Shown here one piece after another: positions 7,601 through 16,613 of a DNA stretch of 53,277 nt (positions within the stretch are counted from its first letter, which is position 1; each line of letters opens with the position of its first letter). Where the stretch lies: IMG/VR virus record IMGVR_UViG_3300031975_001497, positions 1 to 53,277 of that record. One strand, given 5' to 3'. The notes below the pieces were generated by a model. The model saw nothing but the letters and a program-made list of their open reading frames with translations. It ran no database searches and was not told where the DNA came from. The position numbers and the translations under genes were made by a program. The stretch comes from a virus.

Positions 7601-8609
7601 TAAAAAATATCTTTCTATTTTAGATGAAATAAAAAAGAAAGGTGGCTCACTAGACGGTGGTCAACCTAATGATAAAGTACTTATAATAGATGGTCTAAAT
7701 ACTTTCATAAGAGTGTTTAGTGTTATACCAACTACTAACGATGATGGTATTCACGTTGGTGGAATAGTTGGTTTTCTAAGAAGTATTGGTTACACAATAA
7801 ATATGTTTAGACCTACCCGAGTCGTCATAGTATTTGATGGTAAAGGTGGGTCTAAACACCGTCGGAAACTCTATCCTGATTACAAACAAAACAGAAAAAC
7901 AAAATACAGAGTAAATCGTTCATATGATTTTGCTTCTCAAGAAGATGAGAAACAAAATATGATAATGCAATTACAACGTATAGTTGAATATTTAGATACA
8001 TTACCTGTAACTGTAATGTCATATGATAATATTGAAGCTGATGATACTATTGGATATTTGTGTAGACAAGTATTAACTGAATCACAAATAACAATTATGT
8101 CAACTGATAAAGATTTTCTTCAATTAGCGAATGGTAGAATAAAAATATGGAGTCCAACTAAAAAGAAAATCTATGATGAACAGAGTGTATTAGATGAATA
8201 TGGTATCTCATCTCACAACTATATTTGGTATAGAGTGTTAGATGGTGATAAGTCAGATAATATATCAGGTGTGAAAGGTCTTGGTTTAAAAACAATAAGA
8301 AAAAAATTGCCGTTTTTGAAAGAAAATCGAATAGTTAATATAGATGAGGTAATTACTGAATTACCAGAAGCTAAAGATGTTATAGAGTTAAATTATAAAC
8401 TGATGCAATTGTCAGACGTACATATATCAGGTTCTACTAAAACAAAAATAATCGATAGAATACATCAACCAATCAATCGATTAGTTAAGTTTCAATTTGA
8501 AAAAATGTTTTTAGAAGATAAATTATATACAGCACTACCCAACATCAATAGCTGGTTGTTAACAAATTTTAATCAATTAAATCGTTATGCAGAGAAAACA
8601 AATGAGTGA
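7593..8609 (+). CDS. rnh: RNase H / 5'-3' flap exonuclease (T4 Rnh type)
   Basis: This enzyme removes RNA primers and flaps from Okazaki fragments. All metal-binding blocks of the FEN/5'-nuclease family are present: IIDGLN (D33), FDGKGG with KHRRKLYPDYKQNRK (D82), NIEADDTIGYL (148-151), STDKDF (D172, D174) and DGDKSDNISGVKG (D217, D219, D222), the last leading into the helix-hairpin-helix. Length is 338 against about 305 in T4. The start is GTG at 7593 inside the uvsX end, with GAGGAAG at 7583-7589; coupled translation is likely. The 3' end overlaps gene 41. Confidence 0.9.
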   Translation: MSNKKYLSILDEIKKKGGSLDGGQPNDKVLIIDGLNTFIRVFSVIPTTNDDGIHVGGIVGFLRSIGYTINMFRPTRVVIVFDGKGGSKHRRKLYPDYKQNRKTKYRVNRSYDFASQEDEKQNMIMQLQRIVEYLDTLPVTVMSYDNIEADDTIGYLCRQVLTESQITIMSTDKDFLQLANGRIKIWSPTKKKIYDEQSVLDEYGISSHNYIWYRVLDGDKSDNISGVKGLGLKTIRKKLPFLKENRIVNIDEVITELPEAKDVIELNYKLMQLSDVHISGSTKTKIIDRIHQPINRLVKFQFEKMFLEDKLYTALPNINSWLLTNFNQLNRYAEKTNE

Positions 8610-9969
8610 AACACTAACACAATTTGGGACTTCGTTTCAAGCAAAGATTATTGCTTCTCTATTAAGTAATATTAAGTTCATTCAAACCATTAGTGATATC
8701 TTGAGTCCAACAATGTTCGATTCAGACTCAAATAAATGGTTAGTAAAGAACATACAAGATTATTATTTTAAATATAAAAAACAACCAACACTTGAAGTTA
8801 TAAAATATAAAATAGATGAAATAGATAACGATGTTTTAAAGAGTGGAGCTGTAGATAAACTTAGAGAAGTTTGGAAGAACATCGAGGCTACTGACTTAGA
8901 ATTTGTCCAAGAACAAACTTTGGATTTTTGTAAAAATCAAACACTTAAAAATGCAATCTTAGATTCAGTTGATATGTTAGAAAACAAAGATTACGACGGT
9001 ATCAAATCAATAATAGATGAAGCAATGAAAGCAGGTACAACAAGAGACTTAGGTCACGATTATATAATTTCACTCGAACAAAGACTTGAAGAATCAGCAA
9101 GAACGACAGTTAAAACACCGTGGGACGTAATAAATGAAATTATGGATGGTGGTTTAGGTCAAGGTGAACTTGGTGTTATTGTTGCACCGGCTGGTATTGG
9201 TAAATCTTGGACACTACAGGCAATAGGTGCAGGTTCATTAAAAGAAGATAAAACGATAGTTCATTATACATTAGAGTTAAATGAAAATTATGTTGGTCTT
9301 AGATATGATTCTATCTTTAGTGGTGTCACTACTGCAAATATAAAATACTATAAAGATGAAGTAACAAATAAGATAGAGAAACTACCAGGTAGATTATTGA
9401 TTAAATATTTTCCAACTAAAGCGGCTTCAGTTCAAACTTTAGCATCTCATCTGAAACAGATTGAACTAAGTGGTACTAAACCAGATATGGTTATTGTTGA
9501 TTATGCCGATATATTAATGCCTACTGGTAACTTTAAAGAAAAACGTCATGCAATAGGGAATATATATGAAGATTTACGAGGACTTGCTGGTGAGTTAGAA
9601 GTACCAATATGGACAGCATCACAAGCAAATCGTTCAGCACTAGAAGAAGATGTGATTGGAGCTGATAAGGTTGCAGAAGATTATAGTAAAGTTATGACTG
9701 CTGACTTTGTTATGAGTATGAGTAGAAAAGTAGAGGATAAGATAGCAAACACTGGTAGATTTCACGTAATTAAAAATAGATTTGGAATCGACGGTGTTAC
9801 TTATCCATCAACAATAAACACAAATATCGGACAAGTTCAGATATTTGAAGGTAGTAGTCAGTTTGGTAAAGAAGCTCAAGGGAAGATGAATAACAGCGAA
9901 GAGTTTATTAGAAAAGAGTTAGCTAACAAATATAAAGATATGGAAAAAAATGTTGAAGGATTTGAATAA
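8602..9969 (+). CDS. 41: Replicative DNA helicase, gp41/DnaB family
   Basis: The hexameric 5'-3' helicase that drives the replication fork. The N-terminal helical domain (about 1-150) is followed by the RecA-like domain with Walker A APAGIGKS (about 195-202). Other matches are YTLELNENYVGLRYD, Walker B MVIVDYADIL (near residue 297), WTASQANRS and the arginine-finger region HVIKNRFGIDG. I chose ATG 8602, which overlaps the rnh stop (ATGAGTGA), over the in-frame ATG 8587, which has no ribosome-binding site. No primase gene (gp61) is found in this window. Followed by a 73-nt gap with a promoter-like sequence. Confidence 0.9.
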   Translation: MSETLTQFGTSFQAKIIASLLSNIKFIQTISDILSPTMFDSDSNKWLVKNIQDYYFKYKKQPTLEVIKYKIDEIDNDVLKSGAVDKLREVWKNIEATDLEFVQEQTLDFCKNQTLKNAILDSVDMLENKDYDGIKSIIDEAMKAGTTRDLGHDYIISLEQRLEESARTTVKTPWDVINEIMDGGLGQGELGVIVAPAGIGKSWTLQAIGAGSLKEDKTIVHYTLELNENYVGLRYDSIFSGVTTANIKYYKDEVTNKIEKLPGRLLIKYFPTKAASVQTLASHLKQIELSGTKPDMVIVDYADILMPTGNFKEKRHAIGNIYEDLRGLAGELEVPIWTASQANRSALEEDVIGADKVAEDYSKVMTADFVMSMSRKVEDKIANTGRFHVIKNRFGIDGVTYPSTINTNIGQVQIFEGSSQFGKEAQGKMNNSEEFIRKELANKYKDMEKNVEGFE

Positions 9970-9972
9970 ATC

Positions 9973-10003
9973 GTGAAAATACTTTCGTATATATTATACT
10001 TAT
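9973..10003 (+). promoter_or_regulatory. Putative promoter for ribonucleotide reductase gene
   Basis: GTGAAA (9973-9978) and TATACT (9995-10000) are 16 nt apart in a 73-nt gap. ATTATACTTAT (9993-10003) is identical to the sequence upstream of gp32. The spacer carries CTTTCGTATAT (9982-9992), also found in the polymerase-gene promoter at 12079-12089. This suggests a common phage or host regulator. The gene's ribosome-binding site GGAG is at 10031-10034. Confidence 0.4.
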
Positions 10004-10042
10004 ATTTGTTACGAGAATAAGATTACAATAGGAGTTAGTTAG

Positions 10043-12049
10043 ATGGAAAAATTTAAGTTATCAGAAAAGTTTATAGATAAGTACAAGAGAAAAAAACCAC
10101 CTTTTGGTTTTAATGGATTAGGTGAATTAGTATATATGAGAACCTATTCTCGTATTAAAGATGATGGTAAAAACGAAAGATGGTGGGAAACTGTTCAGAG
10201 AGTTGTAGAAGGTACTTACTCTATGCAAAAGAATCATATTGAATCACATCAATTAGGTTGGAATCCTTGGCAAGGTCAAAAGTCAGCTCAAGAGATGTAT
10301 GATAGAATTTTCAATATGAAGTTCTTACCACCAGGTCGTGGTTTGTGGGCAATGGGTACACCAATTACCGAAGAAAAGAATTTATATGCAGCACTAAACA
10401 ATTGTGCGTTCGTATCAACAAAAACAATTAAAGAAGATTATTCCAAACCATTTTGTTTCCTAATGGATGCAAGTATGTTAGGTGTTGGAGTAGGTTTTGA
10501 TACTAAAGGAGCGGGGGAAATAGTTGTTAAGGGTGTAGATAATAACAGAGATAATCAAGTTTATGAAATACCAGATACTCGTGAGGGTTGGGTAGAATCA
10601 TTAAGATTATTATTAGAGAGTTACTTTCATGGACAAGCATCTGTAGAGTTTGATTACAAAAAAGTTAGACCTGCAGGGGTACCAATCAAAGGTTTTGGAG
10701 GTATGAGTTCTGGACCTGAACCATTAATGGAAGTTCACAAAGACATCAGAAATGTATTAGAAAAAAACAGTGGTGAACCTATTACAATCACAACAATCGT
10801 AGATATAATGAATCTGATTGGTAAATGTGTTGTGGCAGGTAATGTTAGAAGAACTGCAGAGATTGTATTTGGTGACCCACATAATGAAGAATACTTAGAT
10901 TTAAAAAACTATAAAGTAAATCCACATAGAGACCAATATGGTTGGACATCAAATAATAGTATCTTTGCTAAGTTAGGTATGGATTATACAGACGTTTGTA
11001 AGAGAATAGTAGACAATGGTGAACCAGGTTTTGCTTGGTTAGATAATATGAGGTCGTATTCAAGAATGAAGAACGGTGGTGATAACAAAGACCACAGAGC
11101 TATGGGTGGTAATCCTTGTCTTGAACAAACACTTGAATCATATGAGTTATGTTGTTTGGTAGAGACATTTCCAAACAATCACGATTCACTAGAGGACTAT
11201 CAAAGAACACTTAAATATGCTTATTTGTATGCCAAGACAGTTACACTAGGTAGAACACATTGGTCAGATACAAACAGAGTGATGTTAAGAAACAGAAGAA
11301 TTGGTTGTTCAGTTAGTGGTGTTGCTCAGTTCATAACAGCTAAAGGATTAGATGAGTTACAGAATTGGTTAGAGACTGGTTATGACACTATTCAAGAATG
11401 GGACAAACAATATAGTGATTGGTTCGCTGTACCGAAATCAATAAAAACCACATCAGTTAAACCAAGTGGTACAGTTTCATTACTAGCTGGTGCTACTCCA
11501 GGTTTACATTATCCCGAAAGTAGATTTTATATTAGAAGAATTAGACTTTCAAATCATTCAGAGTTATTAGAACCATTGAAAAAAGCAGGTTATAAAATAG
11601 AACCAGCGTTCGGTTCAGAAGATTCTACGATGGTAGTCGAAGTGCCAGTTGACGTAGGAGAGGGTATAAGAACAGCAGCTGAACTTTCTATTTGGGAACA
11701 ATTTAGTTTGGCTGCGTTCTTACAAAGACATTGGGCAGACAATCAAGTTAGTTGTACGGCTACATTCAATCCTAAAACAGAAGCTGAACAGTTACCTTAC
11801 GTTTTAAACTATTTTCAATATAGATTAAAAGGTATTTCTTTACTACCAAGACACGATTATGGTGCTTATAAACAAATGCCATATGAATCAATTGATGAGA
11901 AAACTTACAATAAACAATTACAAAAACTTGGTAAGTTAAGTTTCGGTGTAATAAAAAACGAAGAAGCAAATATAGAAAAATTCTGCGACGGTGATTTCTG
12001 TGACATAGATGAAAGTGAACTTGAAGACGATATGCAAACATCTATGTAG
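10043..12049 (+). CDS. nrdJ: Class II (adenosylcobalamin-dependent) ribonucleoside-triphosphate reductase
   Basis: Converts ribonucleotides to deoxyribonucleotides using coenzyme B12 as radical source, so no NrdB partner is needed. The 668-residue sequence follows the monomeric Lactobacillus leichmannii-type enzyme throughout. NNCAFVS carries one redox cysteine (C121). GNPCLEQ carries the thiyl-radical cysteine (C359), and the second redox cysteine is C370, eleven residues later as in the type enzyme. DTREGWVESL, VAGNVRRTAE and KPSGTVSLLAGATPGLHY are all recognisable. The C-terminal CDGDFC gives the re-reducing cysteine pair. An acidic extension (ESELEDDMQTSM) follows it. Transcribed on its own between two promoter-like gaps. 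B12 must come from the host. Confidence 0.93.
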   Translation: MEKFKLSEKFIDKYKRKKPPFGFNGLGELVYMRTYSRIKDDGKNERWWETVQRVVEGTYSMQKNHIESHQLGWNPWQGQKSAQEMYDRIFNMKFLPPGRGLWAMGTPITEEKNLYAALNNCAFVSTKTIKEDYSKPFCFLMDASMLGVGVGFDTKGAGEIVVKGVDNNRDNQVYEIPDTREGWVESLRLLLESYFHGQASVEFDYKKVRPAGVPIKGFGGMSSGPEPLMEVHKDIRNVLEKNSGEPITITTIVDIMNLIGKCVVAGNVRRTAEIVFGDPHNEEYLDLKNYKVNPHRDQYGWTSNNSIFAKLGMDYTDVCKRIVDNGEPGFAWLDNMRSYSRMKNGGDNKDHRAMGGNPCLEQTLESYELCCLVETFPNNHDSLEDYQRTLKYAYLYAKTVTLGRTHWSDTNRVMLRNRRIGCSVSGVAQFITAKGLDELQNWLETGYDTIQEWDKQYSDWFAVPKSIKTTSVKPSGTVSLLAGATPGLHYPESRFYIRRIRLSNHSELLEPLKKAGYKIEPAFGSEDSTMVVEVPVDVGEGIRTAAELSIWEQFSLAAFLQRHWADNQVSCTATFNPKTEAEQLPYVLNYFQYRLKGISLLPRHDYGAYKQMPYESIDEKTYNKQLQKLGKLSFGVIKNEEANIEKFCDGDFCDIDESELEDDMQTSM

Positions 12050-12060
12050 CAAAAAAAAGC

Positions 12061-12090
12061 TTGACACATATACGATTTCTTTCGTATATT
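12061..12090 (+). promoter_or_regulatory. Promoter with internal palindrome, upstream of DNA polymerase gene
   Basis: TTGACA (12061-12066), an 18-nt spacer and TATATT (12085-12090) form a good sigma70-type promoter. The spacer holds a perfect inverted repeat, ATATACGA (12068-12075) and TCGTATAT (12082-12089), with a 6-nt loop. Nearly the same sequence with the same spacing recurs at 17311-17340. The palindrome lies between and over the promoter boxes, where an operator would sit. Confidence 0.7.
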
Positions 12091-12117
12091 CACACATCAA
12101 ATTAAAGAGGTATAGTT

Positions 12118-14616
12118 ATATATCAAAACATTTACTACGATAGAAAAACAAACACAATGCATGTTTGGGATGATAAGTTTGGTCATCAAACATTCAGATA
12201 CAAAAAATATGCTTATGTTAAAAACAGAGCAGGTACATACACATCTTTATATGGTGATAAGTTAAAACGTGTTACTGATTGGGACCCAGAACAACCAGAG
12301 TTGTTTGAATCAGATGTTAATCCAGAAATAAGAGTATTAGTAGATAATTATACAGATTCAGATGATGTATCAGAAGGACATCGTACAATGATTTTTGATA
12401 TTGAGGTTGAAGTGACAAATGGGTTTCCAGACCCATCACGAGCAGAGAATAAGATAACTGCAATTGGTTTTAATGATTGTTTACTTGATAAATACTTTTG
12501 TTATGTACTTGATGAAGATAGTAAATTAGATGCAAAATTCGAGGATGATGTTATAGTAGAGTCATTCACAAATGAGTATGATTTATTGAATCAATTTTTT
12601 ATGAAGTACAGAGAAATACAACCAACTATATTGACTGGTTGGAATATAGAATTTTTTGATGTAACGTATCTTTATAATAGAGCTCAACAAGTTGTAGGTA
12701 GGGATGTTGCTAATTTATTATCACCAGTAGGTGTCGTACAATGGAGTGAGTTCATTAAAAAGTATAAGATTGCTGGTGTAAGTGTGTTAGATTATCTTGG
12801 ATTATATAAGAGATTTACATTTAGTGAACAACCTTCTTATAGATTAGATGCAATTGGTGAGTACGAAATAGGTGAAAAGAAAGTAGAGTATGATGGTACT
12901 CTTAACGACTTATATGAAAATGATTTAAAAAAGTTTATAGATTATAATATTCAAGACGTTAGATTGATTAAAAAACTTGATGATAAATTAGATTTTATTG
13001 GGATTGCTCAAGGTCTGGCTCATCTTGGTCACGTACCTTATGAAAATGTGTTTATGAGTTCAAGATATCTTGAGGGTGCAATTTTAGTTTATTTAAAAAA
13101 GAATAATATTGTTGCTCCTAATAAACCAAGGAAGTTTAATAAAAACAGTCAAGAAAAGTTTGTAGGTGCTTTCGTACAAGAACCACAAAGAGGTAAACAC
13201 GATTGGGTTTATGATTTAGATATTACGTCAATGTATCCGTCTTGTATTATGTCATTAAACATATCACCAGAAACAAAACTTGGTAAAATTGAAGGTTGGA
13301 ATCCAGAAGAATTTTTAAAAAAAGATAACAAAAAAACATATTCGATAACACACAATTCAAAAGTTTTAGGTAGATATACTGAGTCTGAATTAAAAAGAAT
13401 GTTAGATAATGAACAAGTTAGTGTTGCGACAAACGGTGTGATGTATCGTTCAGACAAGACAGGTTTACTTCCAGCTTTGTTAAAAAAATGGTTTGATGAA
13501 AGAGTCGAGTATAGAAAGTTATCTAAAAAGTTTCACGAAGAAGGTAATAGAGAACAATCAGATTATTTTGATAGAAGACAGTATCTACAAAAAGTGTTGT
13601 TGAATAGTTTGTATGGTGTACTTGGACTACCTGTATTTAGATTCTATGATTTAGACAATGCGGAGGCTGTAACTTACAGTGGTCAATCTTTAATTAAATT
13701 TACAAAAAAGATTTCAAACGTTTATTATAATAAAGAACTCGGTGACACTAAAGACTACTGTATTTATATTGATACTGACTCAGTATTTTATTCTGCAACA
13801 CCTCTAGTAAAGAAAAGATTTCCAAACATGGATATTAAAAATGAGGATAAAATGTCAAAAGCAATTCTTGAGATTGCAAGTGAAGTTCAAGAGTATCTCA
13901 ATAATGGTTATGATTATTTTGCTAAGAAGTTTTGTAACTTAGATAAACATAGATTTGACATCAAACAAGAGGTTATTGCAAAGAGTGGTTTATTCGTAAC
14001 AAAGAAACGATACGGTCTAAAAATTATCAATGACAATGGTAAGAAAGTTAACAAAATGATGGTAAAAGGTTTAGATACAGTTCGTAGTAGTTTTCCAACA
14101 GCAATGAGAACCATGTTATCTAAATTATTAGAAGATATTTTGATGGATGTACCTAAACAAGAATTAGATAAATTTATTATTAATTTTAAAAACAGTATGA
14201 AACTTATGGAGTTTGATAAAATAGCAATACCAACAAGTGTAAAAAATATTAGTAAGTATTATAATAAAGATGGTCAAATGTTTAATTCTTATAAAACTGG
14301 TACACCAGTACACGTTAAGAGTTCAATATTTTACAACGAGTTTTTAAAGTATAAAAATATATCAAATAGATATAATTCTATTGCGAATGGTGAGAAAATA
14401 AAATGGGTATATCTAAAACAAAATCCATTAGGTTTAAATACAATGGCTTATAAAGGTCACGAAGACCCAATTGAGTTATTAAATTTTATTCGACAATATA
14501 TAAATCACGATAAATTATATAAACAAGCGTTACATAAAAAGATTATGATGTTATATGAAAGTATGAACTGGAGTGAACCTACAGATTCATCTAAAACTAT
14601 AGAAAGATTTTTTTGA
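12118..14616 (+). CDS. 43: Family-B replicative DNA polymerase (gp43)
   Basis: The main replicative polymerase with proofreading. Counting from the start proposed here, Exo I FDIEVE gives D94 and E96, and YNIQDVRLIKKL is Exo III. Motif A is DLDITSMYPS (366-375), motif B LLNSLYG (about 495-501) and motif C YIDTDS (D552, D554). The first ATG (12157) has no ribosome-binding site. Upstream the frame is open to a TAA at 12103, and AAGAGG (12105-12110) lies 7 nt before ATA 12118. From there it encodes YQNIYYDRKTNTMHVWDD, which looks like a natural polymerase N-terminus. I therefore propose a rare ATA start, giving 832 residues (T4: about 898). Controlled by the palindromic promoter upstream. Confidence 0.9.
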   Translation: MYQNIYYDRKTNTMHVWDDKFGHQTFRYKKYAYVKNRAGTYTSLYGDKLKRVTDWDPEQPELFESDVNPEIRVLVDNYTDSDDVSEGHRTMIFDIEVEVTNGFPDPSRAENKITAIGFNDCLLDKYFCYVLDEDSKLDAKFEDDVIVESFTNEYDLLNQFFMKYREIQPTILTGWNIEFFDVTYLYNRAQQVVGRDVANLLSPVGVVQWSEFIKKYKIAGVSVLDYLGLYKRFTFSEQPSYRLDAIGEYEIGEKKVEYDGTLNDLYENDLKKFIDYNIQDVRLIKKLDDKLDFIGIAQGLAHLGHVPYENVFMSSRYLEGAILVYLKKNNIVAPNKPRKFNKNSQEKFVGAFVQEPQRGKHDWVYDLDITSMYPSCIMSLNISPETKLGKIEGWNPEEFLKKDNKKTYSITHNSKVLGRYTESELKRMLDNEQVSVATNGVMYRSDKTGLLPALLKKWFDERVEYRKLSKKFHEEGNREQSDYFDRRQYLQKVLLNSLYGVLGLPVFRFYDLDNAEAVTYSGQSLIKFTKKISNVYYNKELGDTKDYCIYIDTDSVFYSATPLVKKRFPNMDIKNEDKMSKAILEIASEVQEYLNNGYDYFAKKFCNLDKHRFDIKQEVIAKSGLFVTKKRYGLKIINDNGKKVNKMMVKGLDTVRSSFPTAMRTMLSKLLEDILMDVPKQELDKFIINFKNSMKLMEFDKIAIPTSVKNISKYYNKDGQMFNSYKTGTPVHVKSSIFYNEFLKYKNISNRYNSIANGEKIKWVYLKQNPLGLNTMAYKGHEDPIELLNFIRQYINHDKLYKQALHKKIMMLYESMNWSEPTDSSKTIERFF

Positions 14617-14618
14617 TT

Positions 14619-14660
14619 TTGAGAAAACAAACTAATATATATATATGTATATATGGTTAT
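14619..14660 (+). promoter_or_regulatory. AT-rich gap with possible promoter before clamp gene
   Basis: The 64-nt gap after the polymerase gene contains TTGAGA (14619-14624) followed by an alternating TA tract (about 14634-14654) that offers several -10-like hexamers. The start of the clamp gene has AGGAG at 14671-14675. A similar TA-alternating tract lies at 19518-19547 before another gene. Promoter activity is plausible but not decided by the sequence. Confidence 0.3.
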
Positions 14661-14680
14661 AAACATTAACAGGAGATGTT

Positions 14681-15415
14681 ATGATAAGTAAGAAAAAACT
14701 GGTCCGTTTTATTAATAAATATTATTTAAACGGTACAGTAGGTTCTGCTGTATTCAACAGTAAGACAAACAACCAACAACTAAGTACACGATTTGTATCA
14801 GGAGACAAGAGTCTTCTCGGTGAAGTTCATATGGATAATTGGACTTACGAAGATGCAGATTTAGGTGTATATGATACTGAACAATTATTAAAATTGTTAT
14901 CAGTACTAGATGATAATATAGATTTATCAATAAACAAAACAGGTGAGACTGCTTTCTCGATTGGTTTAAATGATGCTTTCTCAGCTATTACTTATATGTT
15001 AAGTGATACTTCTATTATTAATGAACCACCACAAATGAAAATGATTCCTGAATTTGAATTATCATTGAACGTTACACCACAGTTTATCAGTAAGTTTATT
15101 TCTGGTAAATCTGCATTGAGTGAAACTGATACGTTTACAGTAATTACAGATGAAACTAATAAAAAAACTAAACTAGTTATTGGTTATTCTGCTGTAAATA
15201 CAAATAGAGTAACGATACCAGTGACTTCATCTGAGTTCACAAGTATAGATAATATTTCATTTAATGCTGATTTATTTAAAGAAGTGTTGATTGCTAATAA
15301 AGATTGTGAAAGTGCTTTGTTACAAATCTCAAGTGAAGGTCTGGCAAAGATTAGTTTTAAAATAGATGACTTTACATCTACTTATTTCTTAGTTGCAGTG
15401 AGTGAAACAGATTAA
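14681..15415 (+). CDS. 45: Sliding clamp, gp45 family
   Basis: A ring-forming processivity factor for gp43; in T4 it is also an activator of late transcription. The 244 residues (T4: 228) show the family start MISKKKLVRFINKYYLNGTVGSAVF. The TYEDADLGVYDTEQLLKLLSVL segment and the later SIDNISFNADLFKEVLIANKD segment mark the two repeated clamp domains. There is no catalytic motif, as expected. AGGAG lies 5 nt before ATG. The stop overlaps the clamp-loader start (TAATG), giving stoichiometric coupling in the order 45-44 as in T4. Confidence 0.85.
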   Translation: MISKKKLVRFINKYYLNGTVGSAVFNSKTNNQQLSTRFVSGDKSLLGEVHMDNWTYEDADLGVYDTEQLLKLLSVLDDNIDLSINKTGETAFSIGLNDAFSAITYMLSDTSIINEPPQMKMIPEFELSLNVTPQFISKFISGKSALSETDTFTVITDETNKKTKLVIGYSAVNTNRVTIPVTSSEFTSIDNISFNADLFKEVLIANKDCESALLQISSEGLAKISFKIDDFTSTYFLVAVSETD

Positions 15416-16329
15416 TGTCAAACACTTTATGGACAGAAAAGTATAGACCAACAAGTGTAGATACATATTTAGGTAATGAACATTTACTTGAAAAAGTATC
15501 GATGTATCTTGAGAGTGGTGATTTACCACATTTATTATTATACGGTAAAGCTGGTACAGGTAAAACCACTCTCGCAAAGATACTTGTGAAAAACATTGAA
15601 TGTGATTACTTATATATCAACGCATCTGATGAAAACAATGTTGAAACAGTTCGTACAAAGGTAAAACAATTTGCATCTACAATTGGTTTTAAAGATTTTA
15701 AAATAATTATTTTAGATGAGTGTGATTACATTACACCAAATGCACAAGCTGCTCTTCGTAATCTTATGGAAACATTTTCAAAACATTGTAGATTTATATT
15801 GACTTGTAATTATGTTGAGAGAATCATTGACCCAATACAAAGTCGTTGTCAATCATTTCAGATTGTCCCACCTTCAAAAGGTCAAGTAGCAAAACATCTA
15901 CATAGTATTTTAGTGAAAGAAAATATTATGGATTCACCTGAAGATATCAAAGTTTTAGTCGAAAGTGGTTATCCAGATATTCGTAGAGTGATTAATTCAG
16001 CTCAAAGAAATGTAGTAAAAGGTAGACTAAAGTTAGATGTATCAAGTATAATTCAAAACGACTACAAACTAAAATTATTAAAAATATTAGAAACACAAAA
16101 TAAAAAAAACGCCTTCAAAGAAATCAGACAACTATTGGCTGACAATAAGATTACAGACTTTGCTGACTTGTTTAGATTATTATATGATGAAGTTGATTCA
16201 TATGGTACGGGACACGTTGCAGAGTGTATTTTGATTATTGCAAGATACGAGTTATCAGATAGTCAAGTAGTTGATAAAGAGATTAATGCAATGGCTATGT
16301 TAATAGAATTATTAGGAGTAATTAAATGA
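15415..16329 (+). CDS. 44: Clamp loader large subunit, gp44 (AAA+ ATPase)
   Basis: Uses ATP to open gp45 and load it at primer ends together with the small subunit. The N-terminus LWTEKYRPTSVDTYLGNEHL is the classic RFC-box start. Walker A is GKAGTGKT (44-51), Walker B IILDECD (DECD 101-104), sensor 1 ILTCNY, and the arginine-finger motif SRC is at 143-145. At 304 residues it is near T4 gp44 (319). It starts within the clamp stop codon, and its own end overlaps the following zinc-ribbon gene by 4 nt. Confidence 0.93.
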   Translation: MSNTLWTEKYRPTSVDTYLGNEHLLEKVSMYLESGDLPHLLLYGKAGTGKTTLAKILVKNIECDYLYINASDENNVETVRTKVKQFASTIGFKDFKIIILDECDYITPNAQAALRNLMETFSKHCRFILTCNYVERIIDPIQSRCQSFQIVPPSKGQVAKHLHSILVKENIMDSPEDIKVLVESGYPDIRRVINSAQRNVVKGRLKLDVSSIIQNDYKLKLLKILETQNKKNAFKEIRQLLADNKITDFADLFRLLYDEVDSYGTGHVAECILIIARYELSDSQVVDKEINAMAMLIELLGVIK

Positions 16330-16613
16330 GTATGCATCCAATGAAGAAACCTAAACCACAACAAGCACAAGTAAAAGTTGACTTGAAACAAGCAGAAACT
16401 ATGAAATGTGAGTATTGTGGAAATTATTTATTTATAGCTTCTACAATTATTAAAAGAATATCACCTTTAGTATCACCAACAGGTGAAGAAGCATTAGTAC
16501 CGATTGATGTTTATAGTTGTGGTAATTGTGGTAAAGTACCTAGAGATATGTTAAAAGGTAGTGGTATCGAAGAAGATGAAAACAAGTCAAGTTTTCCTAC
16601 TTTGGATATATGA
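16326..16613 (+). CDS. Small zinc-ribbon protein
   Basis: A 95-residue protein with two CxxC pairs, CEYC (about 31-34) and CGNC (about 66-69), separated by 32 residues: a zinc-ribbon layout. The N-terminus is basic and Gln-rich, the C-terminus acidic (GSGIEEDENKSSFPTLDI). It lies between the two clamp-loader genes with a GGAG ribosome-binding site and an ATGA overlap, so it may be a replication or transcription accessory factor. In T4-like phages a zinc-binding late-transcription coactivator (gp33/gp55-type neighbours) is possible, but I see no specific match. The family is not identified. Confidence 0.65.
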   Translation: MSMHPMKKPKPQQAQVKVDLKQAETMKCEYCGNYLFIASTIIKRISPLVSPTGEEALVPIDVYSCGNCGKVPRDMLKGSGIEEDENKSSFPTLDI

